Source of the DNA: Winogradskyella helgolandensis
Lineage (GTDB): Bacteria > Bacteroidota > Bacteroidia > Flavobacteriales > Flavobacteriaceae
Assembly: GCF_013404085.1 (NCBI RefSeq)
Contig: NZ_JABFHO010000001.1
Coordinates: forward strand, 1,933,001 to 1,997,000
Direction: 5' to 3'
DNA length: 64,000 nucleotides
Shown here: in pieces, positions 8,101-18,052 of the stretch
Layout of the letters: the number at the start of each line of letters is the position of its first letter
Numbering within the stretch: the first letter of the stretch is position 1
Translations under genes and position numbers: made by a program
Notes under the pieces: model-generated
The model's input: only the letters and a program-made list of their open reading frames with translations
The model's database searches: none
Told to the model about the DNA's origin: nothing

Positions 8101-9642
8101 TTATTTAAGCATTTTGGTTAATATGCCAAGAACGCTTCTTATTACTGTTGGGCTTGTTAATACTTTTATAAATGGGTTTTGTCTTGTGGATTGTCTTCTT
8201 GTAGAGCTTCTTGTGCTTCTTTTAGTTTCAGCACGTTTTAAAGCTTCTTTTTCCTCTTTTGCTTTTTGTTTAGCTTCTTCTGCTTCGGCTTGCTCAATTT
8301 TTTTATTCAACATTTCGTAAGCACTATCTCGGTCAATCTCTTGGTTATATTTTCTAGCCAATTTTGATTGCGATAATAGACTTGCTAATTCCGATTCCGT
8401 TAAAATATCCATTCTACTCATGGGAGCACGCAACATGGTTGCTGCCAAAGGTGTTGGTTTTCCTTTTTCATCTAAAGCAGAGACTAGAGCTTCACCTATT
8501 CCTAAAGAGGTTAAAATTTCTGCCGTATCATAATACTCAGTATCTGGATAATTTTGAGCCGTTAATTTAATCGCTTTTCTATCTTTCGCGGTAAAGGCTC
8601 GTAAGGCATGCTGTACTTTAAGTCCTAATTGGCCTAAAACTGCTTCAGGTACATCGGTTGGGTTCTGAGTTACAAAATATAAACCCACACCTTTACTACG
8701 AATGAGTTTTACGATACTTTCAATCTGACTTAATAAGGCGTCCGAAGCTTCATTGAATATTAAATGTGCTTCGTCAATGAACATAATAAGTTCTGGGCGT
8801 CCACTATCTCCTTGTTCAGGAAATGTTGAATAAATCTCCGCTAATAAACTCAACATAAATGTCGAAAACAATTTCGGCTTATCTTGAATATCTGTCAGTC
8901 TAATAATATTAATATATCCGCGACCGTTTTCATCAATCCTCAATAAATCTTGAGTGTCAAAAGAGGTTTCACCAAAGAAAACATCTCCTCCTTGTTGCTC
9001 AATCTCAATAAGTTTTCTTAAAATGGCGCCTGTTGAAGCTGTTGAAATACGACCATAAGCTTCTTCAAATTCTGCTTTGCCTTCATTGGTAGCATATTGT
9101 AGGATTTTCTTAAAATCTTTAAGGTCTAATAAGGGTAAATGGTTGTCATCACAATATTTAAAAATGACAGAAATAATACCAGCTTGCGTTTCTGTAACAT
9201 CTAATATTCTCGAAATTAAAACAGGCCCAAATTCGCTGATAGTTGCTCTTAAACGGACTCCATCTTGTTCGGATAAAGTCATGACTTCTACAGGAAACGC
9301 TTTGGGTTCAAATGGTAATCCTATTTTTTCCATTCGCTCATCAATTTTAGCGTGGCCAGGACTTGGTTTTGCTAACCCACTTAAATCTCCTTTAATGTCC
9401 ATCAATAAAACCGGAATACCTTTTTCTGATAAATTTTCGGCTAAAACTTGTAGCGTTTTTGTTTTTCCAGTACCAGTTGCTCCAGCAATAAGTCCATGTC
9501 TATTCATGGTTTTTAAGGGAACGTTTACAAAAGTATTAGTCATGGTTTTGCCGTCAAGCATTGCAGATCCAAGTGTAATATAGTCGCCTTTACATGTGTT
9601 TCCTTCGTTAATTTCTTTCACGAAAGCTTCAGAATTCTTCAT
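8101..9642 (-). CDS. HerA-like ATPase, DUF853 family (YjgR type)
   Basis: 513 residues. Walker A GATGTGKT is at 54-61, 'LLMDIKGDLSGLAKPSPGH' follows, Walker B with DEAH is in 'LIMFIDEAHLIF' near residue 290, and an arginine-finger/sensor-like segment 'RSKGVGLYFVTQNPTDVP' lies after it. This order is that of the DUF853 HerA-like family (E. coli YjgR), whose cellular role is unclear. HerA relatives are hexameric DNA translocases. The last ~90 residues are a charged coiled coil (KKIEQAEAEEAKQKAKEEKE) followed by an Arg/Ser/Thr-rich stretch and a short hydrophobic end. It leads the minus-strand gene run down to the alpha/beta hydrolase. Confidence 0.9.
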   Translation of the reverse strand: MKNSEAFVKEINEGNTCKGDYITLGSAMLDGKTMTNTFVNVPLKTMNRHGLIAGATGTGKTKTLQVLAENLSEKGIPVLLMDIKGDLSGLAKPSPGHAKIDERMEKIGLPFEPKAFPVEVMTLSEQDGVRLRATISEFGPVLISRILDVTETQAGIISVIFKYCDDNHLPLLDLKDFKKILQYATNEGKAEFEEAYGRISTASTGAILRKLIEIEQQGGDVFFGETSFDTQDLLRIDENGRGYINIIRLTDIQDKPKLFSTFMLSLLAEIYSTFPEQGDSGRPELIMFIDEAHLIFNEASDALLSQIESIVKLIRSKGVGLYFVTQNPTDVPEAVLGQLGLKVQHALRAFTAKDRKAIKLTAQNYPDTEYYDTAEILTSLGIGEALVSALDEKGKPTPLAATMLRAPMSRMDILTESELASLLSQSKLARKYNQEIDRDSAYEMLNKKIEQAEAEEAKQKAKEEKEALKRAETKRSTRSSTRRQSTRQNPFIKVLTSPTVIRSVLGILTKMLK

Positions 9643-9810
9643 TTATCAGAAAATTTGCATAAAAATAATGTAATTTAATCACGTATGAAATAGATTTCAA
9701 TTTCATAATTATCTAATCCACTTTCTTCAAGACTTATTTCTGTATAAATAAATATTAAATTTTACCAATAGTTTAAAGCAAACTGAGACTGCGACTGAAA
9801 ACTAAATAAC

Positions 9811-9818
9811 TATCTTTG
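9811..9818 (+). promoter_or_regulatory. -7 promoter element of queE, close to the start codon
   Basis: TATCTTTG fits TAnnTTTG exactly and ends 7 bp before the queE ATG at 9826. It leaves almost no leader, and no room for a preQ1-type riboswitch. An ACTGAGACTGCGACTGAAAA-type repeat fragment lies just upstream (9781-9804). Confidence 0.6.
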
Positions 9819-9825
9819 CAGCCAT

Positions 9826-10458
9826 ATGACAAGAAGAGAACGACAAGAATTAATAGATAAAGGGTTACTACTGCCTTTAATGGAGGAATTTTATACCATT
9901 CAAGGTGAAGGTTTTCATAAAGGAACAGCGGCATATTTTGTGCGAATTGGTGGTTGTGACGTGGGTTGCCATTGGTGCGATGTGAAAGAAAGTTGGTTGG
10001 CAGAATTACATCCTCCTACAGCAACTGAAAAGATTGTAGAAAACGCAATAAAATATAGCGATACTATTATTGTTACAGGTGGTGAGCCTCTAACTTGGGA
10101 TATGGGACCACTAACGGCTCAATTGAAAGCTAAAGGTGTTCAGACTCATATAGAGACTTCTGGTGCTTATAAGTTAACTGGAGAATGGGATTGGATATGC
10201 TTATCACCTAAGAAAATGAAATTACCTACCGAAGAAGTTTTAGAAAAAGCTCACGAACTTAAATGTATCATTTATAATAATGATGATTTTAAATTTGCAG
10301 AGGATCAAGCGGCTAAAGTAAATGATAATTGCATTTTGTATTTACAACCAGAATGGAGCAAACGCGATAAAGTGATTCCGAAAATTGTAGATTATGTCAT
10401 GGCTAATCCGAAATGGAAAGTGTCCTTACAGACTCATAAATATTTGAATATACCTTAG
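9826..10458 (+). CDS. queE: 7-carboxy-7-deazaguanine synthase QueE
   Basis: QueE is a radical-SAM enzyme that converts 6-carboxy-tetrahydropterin to 7-carboxy-7-deazaguanine in queuosine biosynthesis. The substrate loop 'EEFYTIQGEGFHKGTAAYFVRIGGC' leads into the cluster motif CxxxCxxC (C44, C48, C51; CDVGCHWCDVK), followed by the SAM-binding 'VTGGEPL'. At 210 residues it has the small QueE size. It is the only queuosine gene in the window; its substrate ultimately derives from a FolE-type cyclohydrolase reaction, and folE is present at 30.2 kb. Transcription probably starts within a few bases of the ATG. Confidence 0.96.
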   Translation: MTRRERQELIDKGLLLPLMEEFYTIQGEGFHKGTAAYFVRIGGCDVGCHWCDVKESWLAELHPPTATEKIVENAIKYSDTIIVTGGEPLTWDMGPLTAQLKAKGVQTHIETSGAYKLTGEWDWICLSPKKMKLPTEEVLEKAHELKCIIYNNDDFKFAEDQAAKVNDNCILYLQPEWSKRDKVIPKIVDYVMANPKWKVSLQTHKYLNIP

Positions 10459-10505
10459 TTTAGACTCTAGATTTTGGATTTTCAAAATTGGAAAAGTGTA
10501 TAAAT

Positions 10506-10547
10506 AAAAAAGTTCCGAGAAGTATAAATCTTCTCGGAACTTTTTTT
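10506..10547. terminator. Bidirectional terminator between queE and the DUF2911 gene
   Basis: A perfect 17-bp stem including the A/T tails (core gttccgagaag / cttctcggaac), loop tataaat, has A-run and T-run flanks on both sides. It lies between two convergent genes. Confidence 0.92.
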
Positions 10548-10561
10548 ATGTCAGCTAACAG

Positions 10562-11098
10562 TTATTTAGTAAAAGGTACAGCCACTCTAGTTGTTCCCCA
10601 GCCGATGAACATATGTACACCATCATCAGATTTGTCAAATGCAATAGAAAGTGCTTCTAATGATTCTTTACCTTCTGTTACAGGAACAGTGATACTAGCT
10701 ACAGTGTTATCTTCTTTGTATCCTGAAGTTCCCCAGTTGTTTACATCAGAACTTACAATAATAGTCCACTCTTTATCTCCAGGAATTGTAAATAATGAAT
10801 AGGTACCAGCTTTAATTGTCTTTCCTCCAAGTTTCATATCCTTAAAAAGAATTAGTTCTGTGGCTTCGTTAGCACCTGTTCTCCATACTTTATCTTTTTG
10901 AGTTAATTCTTTTACAGTTCTGCCTTTAAGTTGTGGTCTACCATAATATACTTTTATCAATTGATCGCTACCTCTTCCAAATGACGCTACGTCTAAAGGA
11001 CTTTTGTCTAAGCCTGAAAATTTTTGTGCTTCGGCATTAAAAGAAATAAGCATCATAAATGCAAATGAAATGGTCGTTAATAGTCTTGTGGTTTTCAT
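10562..11098 (-). CDS. DUF2911 exported protein, copy 1
   Basis: I take the start at the ATG at 11098 (MKTTRLLTTISF...) rather than an upstream ATG at 11149, because the signal peptide begins there (cleavage near AEAQ) and a TACCTTTA promoter-like element lies between the two ATGs. The 178-residue product has the DUF2911 order: 'SPLDVASFGRGSDQLIKVYYGRPQLKGRTV', 'VWRTGANEATEL', 'GKTIKAGTYSLFTIPGDKEWTIIV', 'GYKEDNTVASITVPV' and a final 'IGWGTTRVAVPF'. It is a periplasmic or envelope protein of unknown role. A diverged paralogue lies immediately upstream. Confidence 0.87.
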   Translation of the reverse strand: MKTTRLLTTISFAFMMLISFNAEAQKFSGLDKSPLDVASFGRGSDQLIKVYYGRPQLKGRTVKELTQKDKVWRTGANEATELILFKDMKLGGKTIKAGTYSLFTIPGDKEWTIIVSSDVNNWGTSGYKEDNTVASITVPVTEGKESLEALSIAFDKSDDGVHMFIGWGTTRVAVPFTK

Positions 11099-11199
11099 AA
11101 TTTGTTTTTGATTTTTGGTGAATATGATTGCGCTAAAGGTAAAACCCATTCGTCTTAATATTATATTAAATAACGAAACTAGATGTTAAAGTTGATGAC

Positions 11200-11790
11200 T
11201 TATTTTAAAGTAATTGGAAATTCAGCAATTGTTGTGTCCCATCCTATTTTTAAGTTCACAGTGTTATCTGAAGCTTTGTAAAGCGCAATAGATAAGTTTT
11301 CAATAGTTTTATCACTTTTAGTTATAGGCACCGATACACTTGCGATATCTTTAGTTTCATCATAACCGTAATTTCCCCAACCGTCAAGTTCAGTGTTTAA
11401 TTTTAAAGTCCATTCTTTTTCAGTAGGAATAATGATCACACTATAGCGTCCTGCTTTAATTTCTTTTCCACCAAACGTCACATCGTTTACAAATAATATT
11501 TCTGTAGACTCATTAGCTCCAACGCGCCATGCTTTTCCGAATTTTAAAAGCTTGCCAAATACTTCTCTACCTTTTTTAGCGGGTCTAGAGTAAGTGACTC
11601 TAATTTGAGGTTCTGATAATTTCTTAGCTTCCTCAGTTTTTTCAAATGTTCTTTTTGGTGCGTTTGAAGGATAGTAAGCACGGTCCATTGTACTGTTGTC
11701 CATTTTGGCAAATTCTTGAGCATTAATATTTAATGACAAAAGCATTACAAATGATAAGCTAATAGTAGTAAGTAATTTTGATGTTTTCAT
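11200..11790 (-). CDS. DUF2911 exported protein, copy 2
   Basis: The 196-residue paralogue of the neighbouring gene starts MKTSKLLTTISLSF with a signal peptide ending at INAQ. It keeps the family landmarks 'RVTYSRPAKKGREVFG', 'AWRVGANESTEI', 'GGKEIKAGRYSVIIIPTEKEWTL', 'GYDETKDIASVSVPI' and 'IGWDTTIAEFPI'. It has about 20 extra residues after the signal peptide (region 'SNAPKRTFEKTEEAKKL') compared with copy 1. About 100 bp separate the two start-to-stop ends, and copy 1 seems to have its own promoter. Function unknown. Confidence 0.87.
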   Translation of the reverse strand: MKTSKLLTTISLSFVMLLSLNINAQEFAKMDNSTMDRAYYPSNAPKRTFEKTEEAKKLSEPQIRVTYSRPAKKGREVFGKLLKFGKAWRVGANESTEILFVNDVTFGGKEIKAGRYSVIIIPTEKEWTLKLNTELDGWGNYGYDETKDIASVSVPITKSDKTIENLSIALYKASDNTVNLKIGWDTTIAEFPITLK

Positions 11791-12059
11791 GACTGCAATT
11801 AAGTTTTGATTAGATTAAATTAAAATGAATTTAAGGCCTAAGTCGTAAATAAATATTAAAATTTACAAATTAATAGATAATCTGTTTATTTAATGTTGTC
11901 TCAGTTATGTATTGATGTCTATTTGCAATTTAAAGTTTTATATTGAAACTATTATTGTTGTTTGTGTTTTTAATATGAAAGTTTAAGTTCATATTTGTCC
12001 TGTAATTAATAATATATGGCTGATAATAGTTTAAGCCTAATTCAAAAAAGATAAAAGTT

Positions 12060-13730
12060 ATGTGCGGAATAGTATGTGCGTTCGATATAAAGCAAAAAGT
12101 AGATGATTTAAGACCACAGGTTTTAGAGATGGCAAAAACAATTCGTCATCGTGGACCAGATTGGAGTGGAATTTATAGTGACGATAAAGTGATTATGGCG
12201 CATGAGCGTTTAGCAATTGTAGATCCAGCTTCAGGAAAACAGCCTTTGTTTAGTCCAGATAAGAAATTAATATTAGCTGCCAATGGTGAGATTTATAACC
12301 ACAGAGAATTACGTGCTGAGTATCCTGACTATGATTTTCAAACTCAAAGTGATTGTGAAGTAATCCTAGCTTTATACCAAGAAAAAGGTGTAGATTTTGT
12401 AGATGATATGAATGGTATTTTCGGCTTTGCTATTTACGATGTTGAAAAGGATGAATATTTCATTGCTAGAGATCACATGGGAATTATTCCTTTATATATA
12501 GGATGGGATAAAAATGGAACATTCTATGTCGCTTCAGAATTAAAAGCACTAGAAGGTATTTGTACTAAAATTGAATTATTTCCTCCAGGTCATTATATGT
12601 CTAGCAAAGATGGCGAATTTGTAAAATGGTACAAACGTGATTGGACAGAGTATGATGCTGTAAAAGATAACGAAACAAGTATAGCAGAAGTAAAGCAAGC
12701 CTTAGAAGATGCTGTGCATAGACAGCTAATGAGTGATGTGCCTTATGGTGTATTATTGTCAGGTGGTTTAGATTCTTCAGTAACCTCTGCTATTGCTAAA
12801 AAATATTCTGAAAGACGTATCGAAGCTGATGATAAAGAAAAAGCATGGTATCCACAACTGCATTCGTTTTCAGTTGGGCTAGAAGGTTCACCAGATTTAG
12901 CAGCAGCAAAAAAAGTAGCTGACCATATTGGTACAGTTCATCATGAAATTAAATTTACTATTCAAGAAGGATTAGATGCTATTAAAGATGTGATTTATAA
13001 CATCGAAACTTATGATATTACCACGATTCGTTCATCGACTCCAATGTATTTAATGGCGAGAGTTATTAAATCTATGGGAATTAAAATGGTATTATCTGGT
13101 GAAGGTGCCGATGAGTTATTTGGTGGGTATTTATACTTTCATAAAGCGCCAAGTGCACAAGAGTTTCATGAAGAAACCGTTCGTAAATTAGATAAGTTAC
13201 ATATGTACGATTGTTTAAGAGCCAACAAAAGTTTAGCGGCTTGGGGAATTGAAGGTCGTGTACCATTCTTAGATAAAGAATTTATGGATGTTGCCATGCG
13301 CATCAACCCAAAAGACAAAATGATTAACGGAGAGCGCATGGAAAAATGGGTGGTTCGTAAAGCATTTGAAGATATGATTCCAGAAAGCGTAGCATGGAGA
13401 CAAAAAGAACAATTTTCTGATGGAGTAGGTTATAGTTGGATTGATACCTTAAAAGAACTTGTAGCAAGTGAAGTAACTGATGAGCAAATACAAAATGCGT
13501 CATTCCGTTTTCCAATTAACACGCCTCTAAATAAAGAAGAGTATTATTACAGAAGTATTTTTGAAGGTCATTTTCCAAGTGATGCAGCAGCATTAAGCGT
13601 GCCTCAAGAAGCAAGTGTAGCTTGTAGTACTGCAACAGCTTTAGAATGGGATGAAGCATTTAAAAACATGAACGATCCTTCTGGTAGAGCCATTGCTAAT
13701 GTACATTCGGATTCTTATGTGAAAGCTTAA
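12060..13730 (+). CDS. asnB: Asparagine synthase B (glutamine-hydrolysing)
   Basis: It makes asparagine from aspartate, ATP and glutamine. The N-terminal Ntn glutaminase domain starts MCGIVCAF, with Cys2 as nucleophile after Met removal, and contains 'RHRGPDWSG' and 'NGEIYNH'. The synthetase domain has the PPi-loop SGGLDSS at 234-240 and 'VLSGEGADELFGGYLYFHKAP'. At 556 residues it matches E. coli AsnB. It stands alone, with its own terminator downstream. The 269-bp divergent gap before it shows no clear -7 element. Confidence 0.97.
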   Translation: MCGIVCAFDIKQKVDDLRPQVLEMAKTIRHRGPDWSGIYSDDKVIMAHERLAIVDPASGKQPLFSPDKKLILAANGEIYNHRELRAEYPDYDFQTQSDCEVILALYQEKGVDFVDDMNGIFGFAIYDVEKDEYFIARDHMGIIPLYIGWDKNGTFYVASELKALEGICTKIELFPPGHYMSSKDGEFVKWYKRDWTEYDAVKDNETSIAEVKQALEDAVHRQLMSDVPYGVLLSGGLDSSVTSAIAKKYSERRIEADDKEKAWYPQLHSFSVGLEGSPDLAAAKKVADHIGTVHHEIKFTIQEGLDAIKDVIYNIETYDITTIRSSTPMYLMARVIKSMGIKMVLSGEGADELFGGYLYFHKAPSAQEFHEETVRKLDKLHMYDCLRANKSLAAWGIEGRVPFLDKEFMDVAMRINPKDKMINGERMEKWVVRKAFEDMIPESVAWRQKEQFSDGVGYSWIDTLKELVASEVTDEQIQNASFRFPINTPLNKEEYYYRSIFEGHFPSDAAALSVPQEASVACSTATALEWDEAFKNMNDPSGRAIANVHSDSYVKA

Positions 13731-13751
13731 GAAGTAATTAAATAAATATTT

Positions 13752-13785
13752 AAAAGACCAATCACAAAAGATTGGTCTTTTTTTA
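13752..13785 (+). terminator. Terminator of asnB
   Basis: A stem aaagaccaatc / gattggtcttt with loop acaaaa is followed by a T tract. It starts about 22 bp after the asnB stop codon. Confidence 0.9.
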
Positions 13786-13825
13786 TACTCAGTATTGTTG
13801 TAATTTCATAATCTTAATTGAGGCG

Positions 13826-14422
13826 ATGTTATTACCAAACTTTAAAAAATTTCTTATTGAAAAAGGCGGATTATCTGAAGAGGAATTTGTTCAAATAACA
13901 CCTTTTATAAGAACAAAAAGAATTCCTCATAATGAGTTTTTATTAAAATCAGGTGAGGTCTGTTCGCATTCTTTTTTTGTTGAACAAGGTGTGCTTCGAT
14001 TTTATGCATTAAATGAAGAAGGAAAAGAAAATATCCTCCAGTTTGCTACTGAGAATTGGATTGTTAGTGATCGCGGCAGTGTCTTTTTTCAAGAACCTTC
14101 AACCTATTATATAGATGCTATTGAAGATACATTAACAGTCATGTTAGATGAAGAATTTGTGACTAAAGTCGTCAATATTAATTCGAAATTTAGAGCCCAA
14201 AACGAAAAGTTATTACAAAATCATATCCGCCATTTATACAAACGCATTAGCTTATTAATAGGAGCTTCGGCAAAGGTTAGATATTTGGAATTTGTTAGTA
14301 TGTATCCAGATATTATGTTGCGCGTTCCGCAATGGATGATAGCTTCTTATTTAGGAATTACTCCAGAAAGTTTGAGTAGAGTGCGAAAAGCATTAGCTAA
14401 AGAAAACTTTAAACCGAAGTAG
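13826..14422 (+). CDS. Crp/Fnr-family transcriptional regulator
   Basis: I start at the ATG at 13826 (MLLPNFKKFLIEKGG), because the upstream in-frame ATG at 13772 lies inside the asnB terminator. The 198-residue protein has a cyclic-nucleotide-binding fold: 'RIPHNEFLLKSGEVCSHSFFVEQGVLRFY' and 'FATENWIVSDRGSVF'. The C-terminal helix-turn-helix lies around 'VPQWMIASYLGITPESLSRVRKAL'. The Arg/Ser signature of cAMP binding is absent, so the ligand is unknown. A pirin gene follows 107 bp later; Crp/Fnr-pirin pairs are common in Bacteroidota. Both genes are preceded by a TGTAATTTYA motif. Confidence 0.85.
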   Translation: MLLPNFKKFLIEKGGLSEEEFVQITPFIRTKRIPHNEFLLKSGEVCSHSFFVEQGVLRFYALNEEGKENILQFATENWIVSDRGSVFFQEPSTYYIDAIEDTLTVMLDEEFVTKVVNINSKFRAQNEKLLQNHIRHLYKRISLLIGASAKVRYLEFVSMYPDIMLRVPQWMIASYLGITPESLSRVRKALAKENFKPK

Positions 14423-14490
14423 TTTTTTACCCTATTAATTTCTAGATTTTCGCTTCTTATCAAATGTCAATGCATAAGTTTTGTTGTTCC

Positions 14491-14502
14491 TGTAATTTTA
14501 CA
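14491..14502. promoter_or_regulatory. Inverted-repeat motif upstream of pirin (possible operator)
   Basis: TGTAA-TT-TTACA is a 5-2-5 inverted repeat 27 bp before the pirin start codon. A related TGTAATTTCATA lies at 13799-13810, 15 bp before the regulator's ATG. It could be a regulator site or a -7 element (TAATTTTA). This is inference only. Confidence 0.3.
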
Positions 14503-14529
14503 GTAAATAATAGAGAGAATATAGAAATT

Positions 14530-15411
14530 ATGAAAACAAATAAAGAAAGAAGTATAGAAAAAGTAACGCGACCAGCAGCACCTCATTTTGTAGGTGATGG
14601 GTTTAGAGTCCACAATTTTATTCCAGGGACATCAACCATGCAGCGTATGGATCCGTTTATAATGTTGGATTACAACTCTAAATATAATTTTCCTGCAACA
14701 GATAAACCAAAAGGAGTTGGTGTGCATCCTCATAGAGGTTTTGAAACCGTGACTATTGCCTATAAAGGTCGTGTAGAACATAACGATAGTTCAGGAGGAG
14801 GAGGTATAATCGGTGAAGGAGATGTGCAATGGATGACAGCCGCTTCGGGAGTTTTGCACAAAGAGTTTCACGAAACAGAATGGAGTAAAAATGGAGGGGA
14901 GTTTCAAATGGTGCAGCTTTGGGTAAATTTGCCGGCAAAGGATAAAATGAGTCCACCAAAATATCAAGCGATTTCAAATTCTGAAATCACAAAAGTTACT
15001 TTACCAGATAACGCAGGGGAAGTAGAGGTTATTGCCGGAGATTATCAGGGACATAAAGGTGCTGCATCTACATTTTCGCCATTGAATATGTTTAATTTGA
15101 AATTGAAAAAGGGAGCGAAAACGCAATTGTCATTTCCTGCAACCTATACAACAGCGCTTTTAATGGTTGAAGGTGATGCTAAAGTGAATGGAAGTACAAA
15201 TGCGCCACAAGATTATTTTGTGATGTTTAGCAACGATGGAGAGTCGTTTACAGTTGAAGCATTAAATGATGCCGTAGTTTTAGTATTGAGTGGTGAGCCA
15301 ATTAATGAACCTATTGCAGCACATGGTCCTTTTGTAATGAATACACAAGAGGAACTCCTTGAAGCCTTTCAAGATTATAATACCGGAAAATTCGGATATT
15401 TAGAGGATTAG
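14530..15411 (+). CDS. Pirin-family bicupin protein
   Basis: I choose the ATG at 14530 (MKTNKERSIEKVTRP), because the upstream ATG at 14464 precedes the promoter-like TGTAATTTTACA and its extra residues are unlike pirins. The N-terminal cupin has the conserved metal ligands in HPHRGFETV (H66, H68) and 'GVLHKEFH' (H110, E112), the same spacing as in characterised pirins. The C-terminal cupin is degenerate, as usual. Some pirins are quercetin 2,3-dioxygenases, others regulate transcription or metabolism; the activity here is open. The Crp/Fnr regulator upstream is the likely controller. Confidence 0.92.
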   Translation: MKTNKERSIEKVTRPAAPHFVGDGFRVHNFIPGTSTMQRMDPFIMLDYNSKYNFPATDKPKGVGVHPHRGFETVTIAYKGRVEHNDSSGGGGIIGEGDVQWMTAASGVLHKEFHETEWSKNGGEFQMVQLWVNLPAKDKMSPPKYQAISNSEITKVTLPDNAGEVEVIAGDYQGHKGAASTFSPLNMFNLKLKKGAKTQLSFPATYTTALLMVEGDAKVNGSTNAPQDYFVMFSNDGESFTVEALNDAVVLVLSGEPINEPIAAHGPFVMNTQEELLEAFQDYNTGKFGYLED

Positions 15412-15426
15412 TAAACACTTGATTAG

Positions 15427-15462
15427 GCAGTTCAATTTTTGAGCTGCTTTTCTGTTTTTTCT
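15427..15462 (+). terminator. Terminator after pirin
   Basis: A stem gcagttca / tgagctgc (one G-U pair) with a 5-base T-rich loop is followed by T-rich sequence. It starts 16 bp after the pirin stop codon. Confidence 0.7.
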
Positions 15463-15664
15463 TTAAATTAGAAATAAGTTTTAATCTCGAAATCTCGACT
15501 CTGAGCGATTTTTTGTTTTAGCGCGATTTCAAGATTCAATCAAATTAAAGAAATCTCATTTAAGGTGCTTTTTAAGCTTTCTAAGCCACTTTTAGGTAAT
15601 CAACAAATGTTGATAATTATCGGCATCAATTCATAAAAAGCTTTTAAAAAGCGTTATAATTCCG

Positions 15665-15672
15665 TATATTTG
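15665..15672 (+). promoter_or_regulatory. -7 promoter element upstream of gyrB
   Basis: TATATTTG matches TAnnTTTG. It lies about 160 bp before the gyrB start, and the transcript would begin essentially at the hairpin at 15682. No convincing -33 TTG is at the usual spacing. Confidence 0.45.
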
Positions 15673-15681
15673 TTAGTATTC

Positions 15682-15710
15682 AAAAATGATACAGCTGTGT
15701 CATTTTTTTT
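15682..15710 (+). terminator. Hairpin with T-run in the gyrB leader (attenuator-like)
   Basis: A near-perfect 13-bp palindrome (aaaaatgatacag / ctgtgtcattttt, one G-U) continues into eight or more T. It has the form of an intrinsic terminator but lies directly after a promoter element and before gyrB, not after a gene. Confidence 0.45.
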
Positions 15711-15816
15711 ATGTCAATAAAGCTCTAAATTTTAAAGAAGCAGTTGCTAAAAATTATGATAGCTGAATTGATTCCGTTGTATAACGGCAGATTTTTTTAA
15801 TAAAGATTCGAACTAA

Positions 15817-17781
<1,965 letters not shown>

Positions 17782-17807
17782 ATATTGTATTTCATAAATG
17801 AATTTTT

Positions 17808-17844
17808 AAAAAGCAACTATGTATTAACATAGTTGCTTTTTTTT
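17808..17844 (+). terminator. Terminator of gyrB
   Basis: A perfect 14-bp stem (aaaaagcaactatg / catagttgcttttt) with loop tattaa and a T run starts 27 bp after the stop codon. Confidence 0.92.
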
Positions 17845-18052
17845 AATGCTCTAATTATGAAGATATCGGTACGAGGAAATTGATTACTTTCTTCTTTAAC
17901 GGTAATTTTATTCGTAAATTTACGCTCGTATTCAATACATAATTTACACGTTAAAAAATATATATAATTATGAAATACGCTTATGAATTGTTTTTGATGA
18001 AAAGAATAGTTTTAAGTGAATTCCATTCCACATTAATTTAAATAAAAAACAA

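Noticed and set aside
9781..9825. preQ1 riboswitch before queE
   Set aside because: The promoter element ends 7 bp before the start codon, so there is no leader to hold an aptamer.
11099..11149. Longer N terminus for the first DUF2911 protein
   Set aside because: The extra 17 residues precede a normal signal peptide and overlap a promoter-like TACCTTTA element.
13772..13825. Longer N terminus for the Crp/Fnr regulator
   Set aside because: The upstream ATG is inside the asnB terminator hairpin and the added residues are not regulator-like.
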